Shown here in pieces: positions 43,961 through 55,966 of a stretch of 64,000 nt of DNA. How positions within the stretch are numbered: position 1 is the stretch's first letter; each line of letters opens with the position of its first letter. The stretch covers positions 1-64,000 of the forward strand of contig JBCNJP010000231.1 in NCBI GenBank assembly GCA_039602395.1, in the 5' to 3' direction. The position numbers and the translations under genes were made by a program. Below the pieces are notes generated by a model that saw only the letters and a program-made list of their open reading frames with translations, was not told where the DNA came from and did not search any database. Source of the DNA: Deinandra increscens subsp. villosa (Eukaryota; Streptophyta; Magnoliopsida; Asterales; Asteraceae).

Positions 43961-45011
43961 CATTATTATTTTAACTTGATGTTCAATACTTGATTTAAAT
44001 TATCAAATGATGATTCCTTATTTATATTTATTGAACATAAATATAAATCATCACGAAAGTATTTATTTGATAAATACAAGCTAACGGGTTTTCAAATGAA
44101 TATGTTACTCAATTGATTGTAGACCTTATGCATGTGCCCATTTATTTATTTAGGACGTTACGTGCTACCATTCCTACACTGTTTATTTACCGACTACCTG
44201 CTGTTCTAGTGAGTTTCACGGCCCCTTTTTCTTTTAACTATTTTATACTTTGGGGGGAGAAATCTTGAAATCTGATAAATGCTTTTTACTTAATATTATG
44301 GTGTTGACGTATGACTACTTGTTCTCTTACTGATTGCCCAATTTTGGTACATTATCGTTATAAACATTTGTACAACTGTATCCCACCATTAATTGATTTC
44401 AATTAGTTCTGTACGAAACGATAGCTAGTGAATAGATCTATTTGGGTTGACAACCCTGCCCTAACTAGTAGCTCCAGTTCTGATCCTGGATTGTCTTGGG
44501 GTACACGTCAGTTATTCTGCTCTGTTCAGAATCTCTCGGGCGAGATACTATGGGTGGGTAAACCGTTAGTACTTGAAATCAAGGTTCAGGTGAGTTCATA
44601 CAATCACAACGGTAAACCAATGTAATATTTAAGTATACTGAAACTATTTTACCAACTTTAAACGTAGAGTCATAAACCTGTGAACCTCACCAACTTTATG
44701 CTGACCTTTTAAACTCATGATTTCTTAGGTAATTGATGCAACTTATGGAAGACATGCAAATGGGGCTTTACCATGCTATCGGACCTGCTTAGGCAGTCAT
44801 AGTCCTAACTATCCTAATAAAATGTTTTTAATATTAATTTAAGATTTTATTATTTTCAAATGTAAGACATTATCGTTTCCAGTACTATTTCCGCTGTAAT
44901 GAAATGATGTGATGTTTTTATGAAATTTGAAATTATTAGAAGTCGTTCTATGTATCCTCGACTATGATTCCATTCTCGTTCACATCCGAATCCGTTGACC
45001 GGGGTGTGACA
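43961..45011 (+). mobile_element. Gypsy 2 5' LTR, 3' part
   Basis: Aligns with 53828-54938 of the 3' LTR through the shared end GTTGACCGGGGTGTGACA (ends 45011). It lacks about 50 bp present in the 3' LTR around 53970-54020 (acaaacgggattaaaacg...gggtgactt) and has scattered substitutions. The upstream part is displaced by the nested LTR and the gap. Confidence 0.85.
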
Positions 45012-45247
45012 GATTGGAAATTAGAGCCGTGGTTATGGCGAACCAGGATAAACAAACAAACAAACAAAACAAAAACTGAACTTGGACTATAACCCACTCC
45101 GAAGCTACCATTTGTATGCAAGACCTTATCTTCAACATGTTCAAATATGCTAGCTTATGTGTTACCTATGCATTACTCTTTTACTTGAGTTCCTATACTA
45201 TCATGATGTTACTGATCACTGTTTCCTATTAGAATATTATCGAAGAG

Positions 45248-46162
45248 ATGTCTTCCAAGGAAGTTATTTGCATTGCTGATTCCGATGTGGAACAAAGCGT
45301 GGAGGATTACACCCCTTCGCCAGAAGACCCTGCTCCTGAGGACTACCCGCCCTCACCTGAAGCCCACGTACCATCAAGCCCCGAGCTAGAGGCGGCCATG
45401 GTTGGTACTATCCACTTATCCACCATCCCATCCAACTTCTTGAGGCCACTTAGGCCCCTGACCTCCGACGACTTCCTGGACCACCCTACTCCCACCGCCA
45501 CTGCTGGCGGTGTGGCCCCTATTGGTGCTTCGAGCACCACTGACCCCTTTGTAGACCGCGAGCGGTCTGTAAAGACCTACGTCACCACTCCTGGCGGCGG
45601 TAGACGGGGATATACCCCGGGAAGGGCACCTGGCCCATCCCGGAGCCGTGAGGCTGGTGCTACCCCTGAGGAGCCTGCGCCCAAGCGGCGCTATGTGTTC
45701 AAGTTGCCTCACCTAGCTTAGATGCAGGACCAAGTACAGGCCTGGAGGATTAAGGAGGAGATCCCGAGCAGCTATGCACGGGGCGAGTCATCTCTCCCCG
45801 ATCCCTCCCGCCGTGTCCCGATGGGTATCTCACCCTTCATAGGGGAGCCTATACCCGACACAGTACCAGTCCTAGTAGCCCGCCTGAGGCGCATTGAGAC
45901 AGACCTTGGAGAGCTTGATGCAGATGTTTCCCAGCTTTCGACCACTGAGGAGGTTAGGATCCTTAGGGATCGGATAGCTGCACTAGTGAGGCGCATGTGC
46001 GCCACTGATAGCGCCATGGACACCCTTTATGCTCACATGACCGGGGTTAGCATGGCCACCACTGATCTGCTTCTCTCTCGTGAGAACTTGCAGAGGAGAG
46101 TCGCCACCCTAGAGTTCATATCTGGACTCTTGCTGCCATGTCCCATGTCCCCACCTTCTTGA
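45248..46162 (+). pseudogene. Gypsy 2 ORF1, accessory ORF upstream of gag (one TAG)
   Basis: A single frame of 304 codons split by TAG at 45719-45721. The first half is acidic and Pro-rich (VEDYTPSPEDPAPEDYPPSP) with a Gly/Arg-rich stretch (TPGGGRRGYTPGRAPGPSR). The second half has a predicted coiled coil (VARLRRIETDLGELDADVSQ, ILRDRIAALVRRM). No known domain and no resemblance to gag. It lies 240 bp after the LTR end, so it would be the first ORF of the genomic RNA. Role unknown. Confidence 0.65.
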
Positions 46163-46607
46163 TCATGCCCTGAGGTCCACCACCACCACCACACTTCTAG
46201 GTAGATTTGACCTAGACTTTTGGATCGCCATTTTATAGATGAAACATGTTATTTTCTTTTGATGTATTACTGGGACTGCGAGCCCAGGATGAAAACTTGT
46301 TTCTTTTGGTATGTTTTATCTGTAATATGGTGAAAAAACAATGGTTGTTATGATTAACGTTATCTCATTATGGTTGTGTAAAATATGCTATTATCATGTT
46401 ATAGTTGTGTTATTTCTATCATTTTTACAGCTATGGCACGTTATGTTACCTCCTCCTTTCTATCTTATGTTTCTTGGTTTCGTTTGTGCGTAATATGTTA
46501 TGGCAATTGATGTATGTCGTGGCAGTTATTCTCGAGCATGTAATAACCCCATATACATATTATCTAAAATTTTCTTTATGTTGAAAATTGTAACTTAAAG
46601 CGAAATC
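46163..46607 (+). other. Noncoding spacer between ORF1 and gag of Gypsy 2
   Basis: 445 bp, AT-rich, with stops in all frames; no gene. Its length makes simple reinitiation at gag unlikely, so splicing or a second promoter could be needed. Nothing decisive is visible. Confidence 0.6.
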
Positions 46608-47786
46608 ATGCCACCACGACGCCGAACCACCAGGAACACTTCACATCCTCCTGCTATGACCGCTGCTGAAATCGAGGAGATGATTGCTCATCGCGTCGCT
46701 GAAACTATAGCCGCTGCTGAAACCCAACGTCAAAACGATGATGGGGCACGCGGTAAGAACAAATTGACCAATGTTAGAGAACCTTAGACTACAATTCTAA
46801 AAATTGTATTCAAACTTTTCAACCTAACAAATGCAGGCCCCCACGAGTGTTCATATAAAGACTTTATGAATTACAAACCCTCGAATTTCAAGGGTTCTGA
46901 AGGCGCTATTAGTTTAGTTCGCTGGTTTGAGAAAATAGAGTTCGTCTTCCGCATAAGCAACTGCCTTGAGTAGTACATGGTTAAATATTCCATATGCGCA
47001 CTTACTAATAGCGCTCTGACTTGGTGGAACTCCCATGCTGATGCTATGGGAACTAATTTGGCTTATGCCATGACATGGGACGAACTCAAAAAACTGCTTC
47101 GGGATGAGTATTGTCCTAGAGAAGAACTTTAGAAACTTGAAGCTGAGTTCTGGAACCTATCCATGAATAGAGCCGATGTTGCTGGCTATACCAAAAGGTT
47201 CCGTGAGCTCGCTCATCTCTGTCTGACCATGATCACTCCGTTGTACAAGAAAATTGAACGGTACATCTGGGGACTTGCACCGCATATCCAGGGGAATGTC
47301 CTTTCCTTGAATCCTCAGACTTTTCAGGATGATGTGCGTCTGGCACACAACTTTGTTTACAAAGCTAATCGTCAAGGTGTGAACCTTGGCAAGAAACAGT
47401 CTGAGAGCAAACCCCCTGATGCCAGTACTGCCCCTCCTGTAAGCAAGAAGCTTGACAACAAGCAGAAGCGAGGATTCTGGAAGAATCGTGAAGAAAAATT
47501 CCCTGCTAAAAAAGCCGAACCAATGAAAGTCTATGCTGCTACTACCCGTACTCATGCTGTCCGAAAAACCGGATATACCGGTGGGGCACCCCTGTGCAAC
47601 AAATGCAACCTCCACCACACCCTTGATTGTGGAAATGTCTACTGCAATATCTGCAAGACGAAAGGGCATGTACCACGTAACTGTCCGTAGCGCACCTGTT
47701 ACGGTTGCGGAGCCACCGGTCATTACAAGAAGGACTGCTCGAAGGCAAGGAACTAGGATGCTAATTAGGCTAGAGGAAGAGCCTTT
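46608..47786 (+). pseudogene. Gypsy 2 gag with intron
   Basis: ATG 46608; exon 1 (to 46752) encodes a basic start MPPRRRTTRNTSHPP and an Ala/Glu helix. An 84-bp putative intron follows. Exon 2 starts HECSYKDFMNYKPSNF and holds the gag core (LVRWFEKIEFVF, ALTWWNSHADA, DEYCPREEL). Three knuckle-like motifs follow (CNKCNLHHTLDC, CNICKTKGHVPRNC, CYGCGATGHYKKDC; 47597-47737). Stops at 46971, 47130, 47688, 47755 and 47767 are all TAG in contexts where relatives carry Gln. Confidence 0.82.
46753..46836 (+). other. Putative 84-bp gag intron, Gypsy 2
   Basis: Donor GTAAGA, acceptor CAAATGCAG, with CTAAC branch-like sequence (46824-46828); phase 1. Its interior has an in-frame TAG. Position relative to the protein matches the Gypsy 1 intron exactly. 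Confidence 0.68.
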
Positions 47787-50700
47787 GTGATCAATGCCAG
47801 ACACGCTCCCCGTGACCCCAACACGGTGACGGATACGTTTCTACTAAATAATCATTATGCTTCTATTTTATTCGATACTGGTGCCGATAGAAGCTTCGTG
47901 TCTACCGAATTTGGCCAATTACTTGAAATTACTCCTGTTGTCTTAGACACTAAGTTCACAATAGAATTAGCAAATGGAGAATTAGTAGAAACTGGAGTAA
48001 TCTATGAAAATTGCTCGTTAGAACTATCCAACCATTCCTTCAGCATCGATTTAATGCCCGTCGAATTAGGAAATTTTGATGTAATCATTGGTATGGATTG
48101 ATTATCAAAGACGAACCATGCGGAAATTGTGTGCCATGAGAAAATAGTTAGAGTGCCACTTGCAGATGGCAACACTCTAAACGTGCAAGCCAAAAAGAGT
48201 GGAACTAAACTAAATCTCATATCTAGTATGAAGGCACGAAAATTCCTTCGTAAAGGATGCCACGCCATCCTAGCACACGTGACTGAGAAGAAACCGAAGG
48301 AGAAATGTATGGAAGATGTTCCCATTGTTCGCGAATACCCATAAGTTTTTCCCGAAGACTTTCCAGGTTTACCCCCGACGCGACAAGTAGAGTTTCGCAT
48401 TGACTTAGCACCCGGTGCCGCCCCCGTAGCCAGATCTCCGTACCGTCTGGCACCCTCCGAAATGCAAGAGTTATCTAGTCAATTACTAGAATTGCTAGAT
48501 AAAGGCTTTATCCGTCCAAGCCAATCTCCATGGGGAGCACCCGTGTTATTTGTTAAGAAGAAAGATGGAACATTCCGGATGTGCATTGACTACAGGAAAA
48601 TTAAACAAGCTGACCGTGAAGAACCGTTAGCCACTTCCAAGGATCGATGACCTATTTAATCAACTTCAAGGATCAAGCTTCTACTCCAAAATCGATCTGA
48701 GATCAGGATACCATCAACTCAGAGTTAGAGACGAAGGTGTTTCAAAGACAGTGTTCAGAACACGCTATGGCCATTATGAGTTCCTTGTAATGCCATTTGG
48801 TTTGACTAACGCACCAGCTGTGTTCATGGATTTAATGAACCGCGTATGCAAACTGTATCTGGATAAATTTGTAATCGTGTTCATTGACGACATCCTTATC
48901 TACTCCCGTAGCAAGGAAGAACACGAACAACATCTGAGACTTATCCTGGAATTGTTGAAAAAGGAAGAACTCAACGCGAAATTCTCCAAATGTGACTTTT
49001 GGATTCGCGAGGTACACTTTTTGGGTCATGAGATCAACGATCGTGGTATCCACATGGATCCCACAAAAATTGAAGCAATCAAGGATTGGAGTACGCCCAC
49101 GACTCCAACCGAGATTCGATAATTCTTAGGTCTCGCTGGCTATTACCGCCGATTCATCAAGAACTTCTTGGAATACGCTCAGCCACTGACCTCTCTGACC
49201 CAAAAAGATAAGAAGTTCATATGGGAATACTAAGGCTGAAGCAGCATTCCAGTTATTGAAGCAAAAGCTATGTGATGCACCAATCCTCTCACTGCCTGAC
49301 GGAATCAAGGACTTCGTTATATACTATGATGCTTCGCATCAACGTTTAGGTTGTGTACTAATGCAACGAGAGAAAGTCATCGCCTACACATCACGAAAAC
49401 TGAAGTTTCACTAGAAGAATTATACGACCTATGATTTGAAACTCGGAGCCGTTGTCTTTGCTCTTAAAATATGGAGGCACTATCTTTATGGTACTCAGTG
49501 CACCATATTCACCGATCACAAGAGCCTCCAACACATTTTCAATCAGAAGGAATTAAATATGAGATAACGCCAATGGGTGTAACTGCGGAATGATTATGAA
49601 TGCGAGATTCGTTATCACCCGGGCAAGGCTGATGTTGTAGCCGACGCTTTGAGCAGAAAGGAGCACGTCAAACCACTTCGTGTTCGAGCATTAAGTATGA
49701 CCATACGCTCGAATCTCACTTCACAATTGCGTGACGCCCAGAGTGAAGCCCTCAAACCAGAAAACCTAACAAAAGAAGGTTTACGTGGAATGGAGAAGCA
49801 ACTAGACGAGAAGCCTGATGGAACCAAGAACTTCATGGATAGACTATGAGTGCCTGTCTATGGAGGGTTAAGGCAATTAGTATTCGATGAGGCTCACAAA
49901 TCAAGATATTCCATTCATCCCGGATCAGATAAGATGTACCACGATCTGAAGAAACAATTCTGGTGGCTTAACATGAAAGCCGAAATAGCCACCTATGTCG
50001 GCAAATGTTTAACGTGTTCGAAGGTCAAGGCCGAATACCAGAAACCTTCTGGATTGTTAACTCAGCCTGTCATTCCGGAATGGAAATGGGAAGAAATATC
50101 CATGGACTTTATCACAAAATTGCCCAAGTCTAGATCTGGATATGACGCTATCTAGGTGATAGTAGATCGATTGACAAAATCTGCACACTTCTTACCAGTC
50201 AAGGAAAAGGATAACATGGATAGGCGAGCCAAACTCTACATTAAGGAAGTCGTCTCATGACACGGCGTGCCTATATCTATCATATCCGATCATGATAGCC
50301 GTTTCACCGCAAACTTTTGGAGATCTCTACAAAGAGCTTTGGGTACTCGACTCGATATGAGTACTGCCTACCATCCACAGACAGATGGCCGAAGTGGGAG
50401 AATGATCCAAACGCTCGAAGATATGCTGAGAGCATGTGTGATTGATTTCGGACCCAATTGGGATGAGCATCTCCCCTTGCCGAATTCTCTTATAACAACA
50501 GTTATCACACCAACATTCAAGCCACACCCTTAGAAGCACTTTTGGAAGAAAGTATAGATCCCCACTCTGCTGGACTGAGATTGGAGACAATCAGTTAACT
50601 GGTCCCGAGTTAATCTTTGAAACGACTGAGAAAATCTTTCAAGTCCGTAATCGTCTGAAAGCTGCCAGAGACAGACAAAAGAGCTACACCAACAACCGAC

Positions 50701-51161
50701 GCAAACCCTCGTCCTTTAAAAAGGGAGATCGTGTCATGCTAAAGGTATCACCTTGGAAAGGTGTCATTAGGTTCGGCAAACGAGGGAAGCTCAACCCTCG
50801 TTACATTGGTCCCTTTGAGATCACTGAGACCATTGGACCAATAGCTTACCGTTTACGCCTACCTGTCGAACTAAGCAACGTACATGATGTCTTTCACGTT
50901 AGTAATCTTAAGAAATGTTTATCCGATGAAACACTCATCGTCCCTCTTGATGAAACTCAAGTTGACGAGACCGTGTACTTTATTGAGGAACCTGTCGAGA
51001 TACTTGACCGTGAAATCAAGAAGCTGAAGCATAGCCGCATTCCCATAGTCAAGGTGCGCTTGAACTCTTGGAGAGGACCAGAGTACACTTGGGAACACAA
51101 ACACCAAATGTGTCAAAAGTATCCTCGTCTGTTTGGAAACGTCGCATCTAGTAGTAACTAG
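47787..51161 (+). pseudogene. Gypsy 2 pol: protease, RT, RNase H, integrase, chromodomain
   Basis: Protease LFDTGADRSF (47866-47895); RT from 48420 with FIRPSQSPWGAPVLFVKK, a frameshift near 48600, MPFGLTN (48790) and FIDDIL (48880-48897). Degenerate RNase H (about 49300-49650), integrase zinc motif (49890-50015), first Asp (SMDFITKLP, 50098), SDHDSRF (50283), DGRSGR where the catalytic Glu is replaced by Gly (50388-50400). C-terminus WKGVIRFGKRGK to PEYTWEHK (50752-51100). More than ten stops, for example W to TGA at 48098, R to TGA at 50258, Q to TAA at 49120. Confidence 0.88.
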
Positions 51162-51192
51162 AATTGAATTTCGGGACGAAATTCTTCTAACT

Positions 51193-51201
51193 AGGGGAGA
51201 A
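51193..51201 (+). promoter_or_regulatory. Polypurine tract of Gypsy 2
   Basis: AGGGGAGAA ends one base before the 3' LTR start TGTGACACC at 51202. Confidence 0.8.
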
Positions 51202-54200
51202 TGTGACACCTCTTCCGAAACAGGTCAAACCTCTCTCCGTTGACTTTTTATATTCAAATATTCATACATTTTAATTATATGATTAACTGGATTAGTTTTA
51301 ATGATTAACTGATAACTGATTTAATTCCGCGTTTGTATACCCATAAAATATGAAAGTTTTTATATTTTAAATATAGAACTTCAATAATAAAAATTTGACT
51401 ATTTACATTTTAACAAAACTAACATAAACTGTTTCACTTTAAAACGTTTAGTGAATTTAAAATATGATGAAAACATTTCGTTGTCAAGACTTAGCCAAAC
51501 GAGGAACCCGTTAAACCTATTGGGCCCGGTTAAGCCCAATAAGCCCAGAACAACCAGAATAAACCCGAAACGTTATCCAATAACCCGACTCGACTAACCG
51601 GATCACCAACCCGACCCGGAGGTCCGACCCGCGGCCCAAATGGCCTTGGGCCGAACCCGATCCCTCCCTCCTTTTCGGTCCACTCGATAAATCGGCCCAA
51701 ACCCGATCCACCTTACTCGCGGCCCAAACCGAAAGCCCGACCCACCCTCTCCCGAATCCGTTTGGGCTTCGGCCCAACCTCCAAACCCTTTTAATTTTAA
51801 TTGATTGGCCCAAAAGTTTTTATAAGGTTTTAGCCCACTACAAAATTTTATAAAAAGAACCCAGTAATCTTTTATACAGATTTTGGCCCATCAACTTTTA
51901 TTAAAATCCACCACCCTTGTAGTTTTAATATACTTGGGTTATATTTTATAAAGTTATGATTTTTAACCATCACTAAGCCCTTCAAAATTTATAAAAGTCT
52001 TCACTTATTTGATGACTTGAGCAAGGTTTATAAAACTTAAAACCTCCTGCACATACTTAGTGGGTGAATGAGAGCTTGACAACACTCCTACTCTATGAGG
52101 TGATTAGTTGTCATAAGGGAAAGTTAACCATTAGTTAATAACCCAAGTTTGGGTTATAAGAGAAACTCACCACCCCACTTGTCCTCCACACCTCAACCAT
52201 CACACTTCCCCTCTCCCTTGGAGCTCTCGGCCGACCCCCTTCCTACAGCCACTTCCGTCGCCGCCGGACCACCACCGGCCACCCTCCTTCCCGCCCGAGA
52301 CCACCGTTGGACCACCGCCACCCCTCAACCGATTTTTCCTTTCTTCTTATGAGTCTTCTAACTCACTTCTCTTTAGACTTCTACACCCAAATAATGCCTA
52401 CAAGTGTTAACAATAATATACCAACACTTGCATCTAATCTCTCTTCTTTAACCCCCATTCTTCTTCATGATCTTAAACATCTTCTTGGTGTTCCAAGGAA
52501 CTTAAAAGAGCCAAAAGATGGGTGAAACACTTGGAAAAATCCATGGAAAGTATCCAAGTGCACCAAGATCATCATATTTTAGTTTATACATTTACTTACA
52601 TATTTATGTTTATTCAAGAACAAAACCCTACATGGATATATCCATAAAACTAACTAGTTAAGTTATTTGTTCTTGGATCATCATATGAAAGGGTCCTAAC
52701 ACTTGAAAAGTGTTAGTTGATATAAAATGAAGTAACTAAATGAAATATCATAATCTTTGATGGTAACTAACAATCTATTTATATTTATATTAATTTGTCC
52801 TAACACATGAAATGTGTTAGTGAATTGATTTTTATTTATCTTGTCCTAACATGAACTTGTTAGTTGATTTTTATTTATTTAAATTTGTCCTAACACAAAT
52901 TTGTTAGTTGATTGTTAATTGTCCTAACAGTAAGTGTTAGTTGATTTAATCATGACACATGTTATGTTACTAATTGGACTTGTCACATAATAAGATTATG
53001 ATAAAGACATGGACTAAATGACTAAAATGTTACCACATGGGAAATTACTTGTTTATTAAATATAACACATTAAATATGTTATAAAATCCTTACGAGACAA
53101 AATTAATATACTAGATTTTTATTACTAAAAATGGAAGGAATAAATTTATGTCAAATGATTAATTTGACATAAATTCTTGGATTTATTACAAGTCGTTAAC
53201 TATTTAAAGACATGTTAATAAAATGGAGATTTTTCTATAAAAAGACATTTGTAAAATGAATATTTTTCATAAAGGATTTTTGTAAAAATAATCAAAAGCC
53301 AAGAAATTGACTTTAATTATTTTTATAAACCCTTATTATTATTTTGACAAATCGAAATAATCAAAATAAGAATACATTGCGTAGTAATAAAACCGGGACC
53401 ATACGGCGATATACGCGAGAATGTAAATGTTAGAAACTTTAAGCCAAACTACTTGTCATGTTTTATTAAAACAATCCAAAAGTTTATAATAAATAAAATT
53501 TTATAAATCCAAGTGTCGTTATGATATTATTTTTAAAATGTTTAAGGAAATAAATATATCATGTCAATGAAATATTGAAAGATTTCGAAGTTATAAAATG
53601 TTGTAATTTAAAAATGAAGCTTAAAAATCCTTATATGACTAAAATGAGATAAATAATTATTCCTTGTTTAATAATTATTTACAAGAGTTTAAACAATGAT
53701 TTATTTAAAGTTCACAAAGGAATGTTAATCAAAATTATTTAAAAATAATTATAACTTTCATGATCAACAAATCAAACACATAATTATTTGATTAAAAATA
53801 ATTATACGAATTTATGAAAATAATAATAAACATTTTTATTTTAACTCGATGTTCACTACTTGATTTAATTTATCAAATGATGACTCCTTATTTATATTTA
53901 TTGAACATAAATATAAATCATCACGAAAGTATTTATTAGATAAATACAAGCTAACGGGTTTTCAAACGAATACAAACGGGATTAAAACGTCAAGACTTTA
54001 CCGGTATCACTTGGGTGACTTATGTTACTCAATTGATTGTAGACCTTATGCATGTGCCCATTTATATATTTAGGACGTTACGTGCTACCGTTCCTACACT
54101 GTTTATTTACCGACTACCTGCTGATCCAGTGAGTTTCACGACCCCTTTTTCTTTTAACTGTTTTATACTTTTGGGGGAGAAGTTATAAAATCTGATAAAT

Positions 54201-54938
54201 GCTTTTTACTTAATATTATGATTTATCTGTTAGACGTATGACTACTTGTTCTCTTACTGATTGCCCAATTTTGGTACATTATCGTTATAAACGTTTGTAC
54301 AACTGTATCCCACCATTAGTTGATTTCAATTAGTTCTGTACGAAATGATAGCTAGTGAATAGATCTATTTGGGTTGACAACCCTGCCCTAACTGGTAGCT
54401 CCAGTTCTGATCCCGGGTTGTCTTGGGGTACACGTCAGTTATTCTGCTCTATTCAGTATCTCTCGTGCGAGATACTATGGGTGGGTAACCCGTTAGTATT
54501 TGAAATCAAGGTTCAGGTTAGTTCATACAACCACAACGGTAATCTAATGTAATATTTAAGTATACTGAAATTGCTTTACCAACTTTAAACATAGAGTCAT
54601 AAACCTGTGAACCTCACCAACTTTATGTTGACCTTTTAAACTCATGATTTCTTAGGTAATTGATGCACCTTATGGAAGACATGCAAATAGGGCTTCATCA
54701 TGCTATCGGACATGCTTACGGAGTCATAGTCCCAACTATCCTAATAAAATGTTTTTAATATTAATTTAAGACTTTATGATTTTCAAATGTAAGACATTAT
54801 CGTTTCCACTACTCTTTCCGCTGCAATGAAATGATGTGATGTTTTTATGAAATTTGAAATTATTAGAAGTCGTTCTATGTATCCTCGACTATGATTCCAT
54901 TCTCGTTCACACCCGAATCCGTTGACCGGGGTGTGACA
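51202..54938 (+). mobile_element. Gypsy 2 3' LTR (3,737 bp)
   Basis: Starts TGTGACACCTCTTCC and ends GGGGTGTGACA. The U3/R part has a TATAAGAG box (52155-52162) and a CT/CCG-rich leader (52180-52340). Five tandem hairpin units lie at 52694-52945. The last 1.1 kb matches the 5' LTR remnant. The right flank begins CCTAG, the expected target duplication, but the left partner is out of view. Confidence 0.9.
52694..52945 (+). repeat. Five tandem hairpin repeats in Gypsy 2 LTR
   Basis: Each unit has the form TCCTAACAN(n)TGTTAGTTGA, i.e. an inverted pair CTAACAC/GTGTTAG (or shortened CTAACA/TGTTAG) with a loop of a few bases. They start at about 52696, 52800, 52846, 52890 and 52924. Spacing shrinks from about 104 to 34 bp because the AT-rich spacers differ in length. 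Confidence 0.75.
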
Positions 54939-55041
54939 CCTAGACAGTAAGGAAGCAATCACCCGATGCCACACGCGAGGCAGACCAGGTGGATTGTCAG
55001 CCAATAGATCTATCAACAAACCTAGACAGTAAGGAAGCAAT
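54939..55041. repeat. 21-bp direct repeat at Gypsy 2 right flank
   Basis: cctagacagtaaggaagcaa plus t occurs at 54939-54959 and 55021-55041, 82 bp apart. The first copy begins exactly at the LTR edge. The 61 bp between resemble nothing else in the window. Confidence 0.85.
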
Positions 55042-55099
55042 GGTACACATGCGATTAGAGACTTAAGACTAGCGTTTAGAGAATACCACACATAGAATC

Positions 55100-55810
55100 C
55101 ACTACGTCAAAAAGTGGCTTTGGCCACGGTTTTTTTTTTTGAATGCATAGCCACTATTTTGAAAAAAACGTGACCAAAGGTAAGAAACACTAGTTTTAGC
55201 CACACATATTTTGTACTCGTGGCCAAATATATAGCCTTTGGACCCTTTTAGCCACGTATTTTGTTGTTTATGTGACAACAACAATTAGGTGCAGTGGCTT
55301 TAGCCACTGTTTTACAAAAACATGTGGCACTTATCTGTCACACTTAAAAAAGAGTGACGAAATGCACCAAACGGCCACGAAATTTTTATGATTTTTTATT
55401 CGTGTGACCAAAAAGGAATATATGGCCACACTTGTGTGACGGAAGAGTAGATTTTATTACTTAGTAAATTGAAAGAAAAAAAACAAAACTATTAAGTATA
55501 TATTATGCGTGGCTAAATGTGAGCAATGGCCACTATTTTTACTTAGTTATGTGGCTAAAAGCTAGTACATATGGCCACTGTTATTAGGTTGGGTGACCAA
55601 ATAGTAGGTTGTGAGTGACAAAAATCTATTCCCTCTGGCCACATATATTAACCGTGACTAAATGGTAGGTTGTGAGAGACAAAAATCTATTTTGAGGTCA
55701 CGGTAAAATATTAAATGCGTGGCGAAAGTAGACAAAAATCTATTATCTATGGCCATATATATTAACCATGACTAAATAGTAGCCAATTTTAATTAGTTAT
55801 CTGTGGCGAC
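55100..55810 (+). mobile_element. CACTA-like transposon end with subterminal repeats
   Basis: CACTACGTCAAAAAGTGGC at 55100 has the CACTA terminus typical of En/Spm-type DNA transposons; ATC (55097-55099) could be its 3-bp target duplication. The next 700 bp carry many copies in both orientations of GTGGC(C/T)AAA, TAGCCAC and TGGCCAC, the pattern of subterminal transposase-binding repeats. The opposite end (TAGTG) is not seen before 60688, so the element is truncated or continues beyond the rearranged junction. No transposase is visible. Confidence 0.6.
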
Positions 55811-55966
55811 GACGGATATATATCATTACTAGAGGTCAAATCTCTATCTACCACCTCGAGTTTCGGATATAAATCATATAATTAATTAATTAATTGTCGA
55901 TCATCACCATATACGCCGTTATCTCTCTCAGATCTCTGTTTTTTGGTTTATCATCACTCTCTAAAA

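Larger units (their letters stand above)
43961..54938 (+). mobile_element. Gypsy 2, degenerate chromovirus-like element
   Basis: LTR, primer region (45015-45032; TGGAAATTAGAGCC is a decayed initiator Met match), ORF1 (45248-46162), noncoding spacer, gag-pol (46608-51161), polypurine tract (51193-51201), 3' LTR (51202-54938). More than a dozen premature stops and several frameshifts in pol show it is old and inactive. Domain order and chromodomain-like C-terminus parallel Gypsy 1, but LTRs and ORF1 differ. Confidence 0.88.

Noticed and set aside
44428..44625. 65-codon ORF conserved in both Gypsy 2 LTRs (also 54355-54552)
   Set aside because: Both LTR copies descend from one sequence, so conservation is trivial; no codon signature seen.
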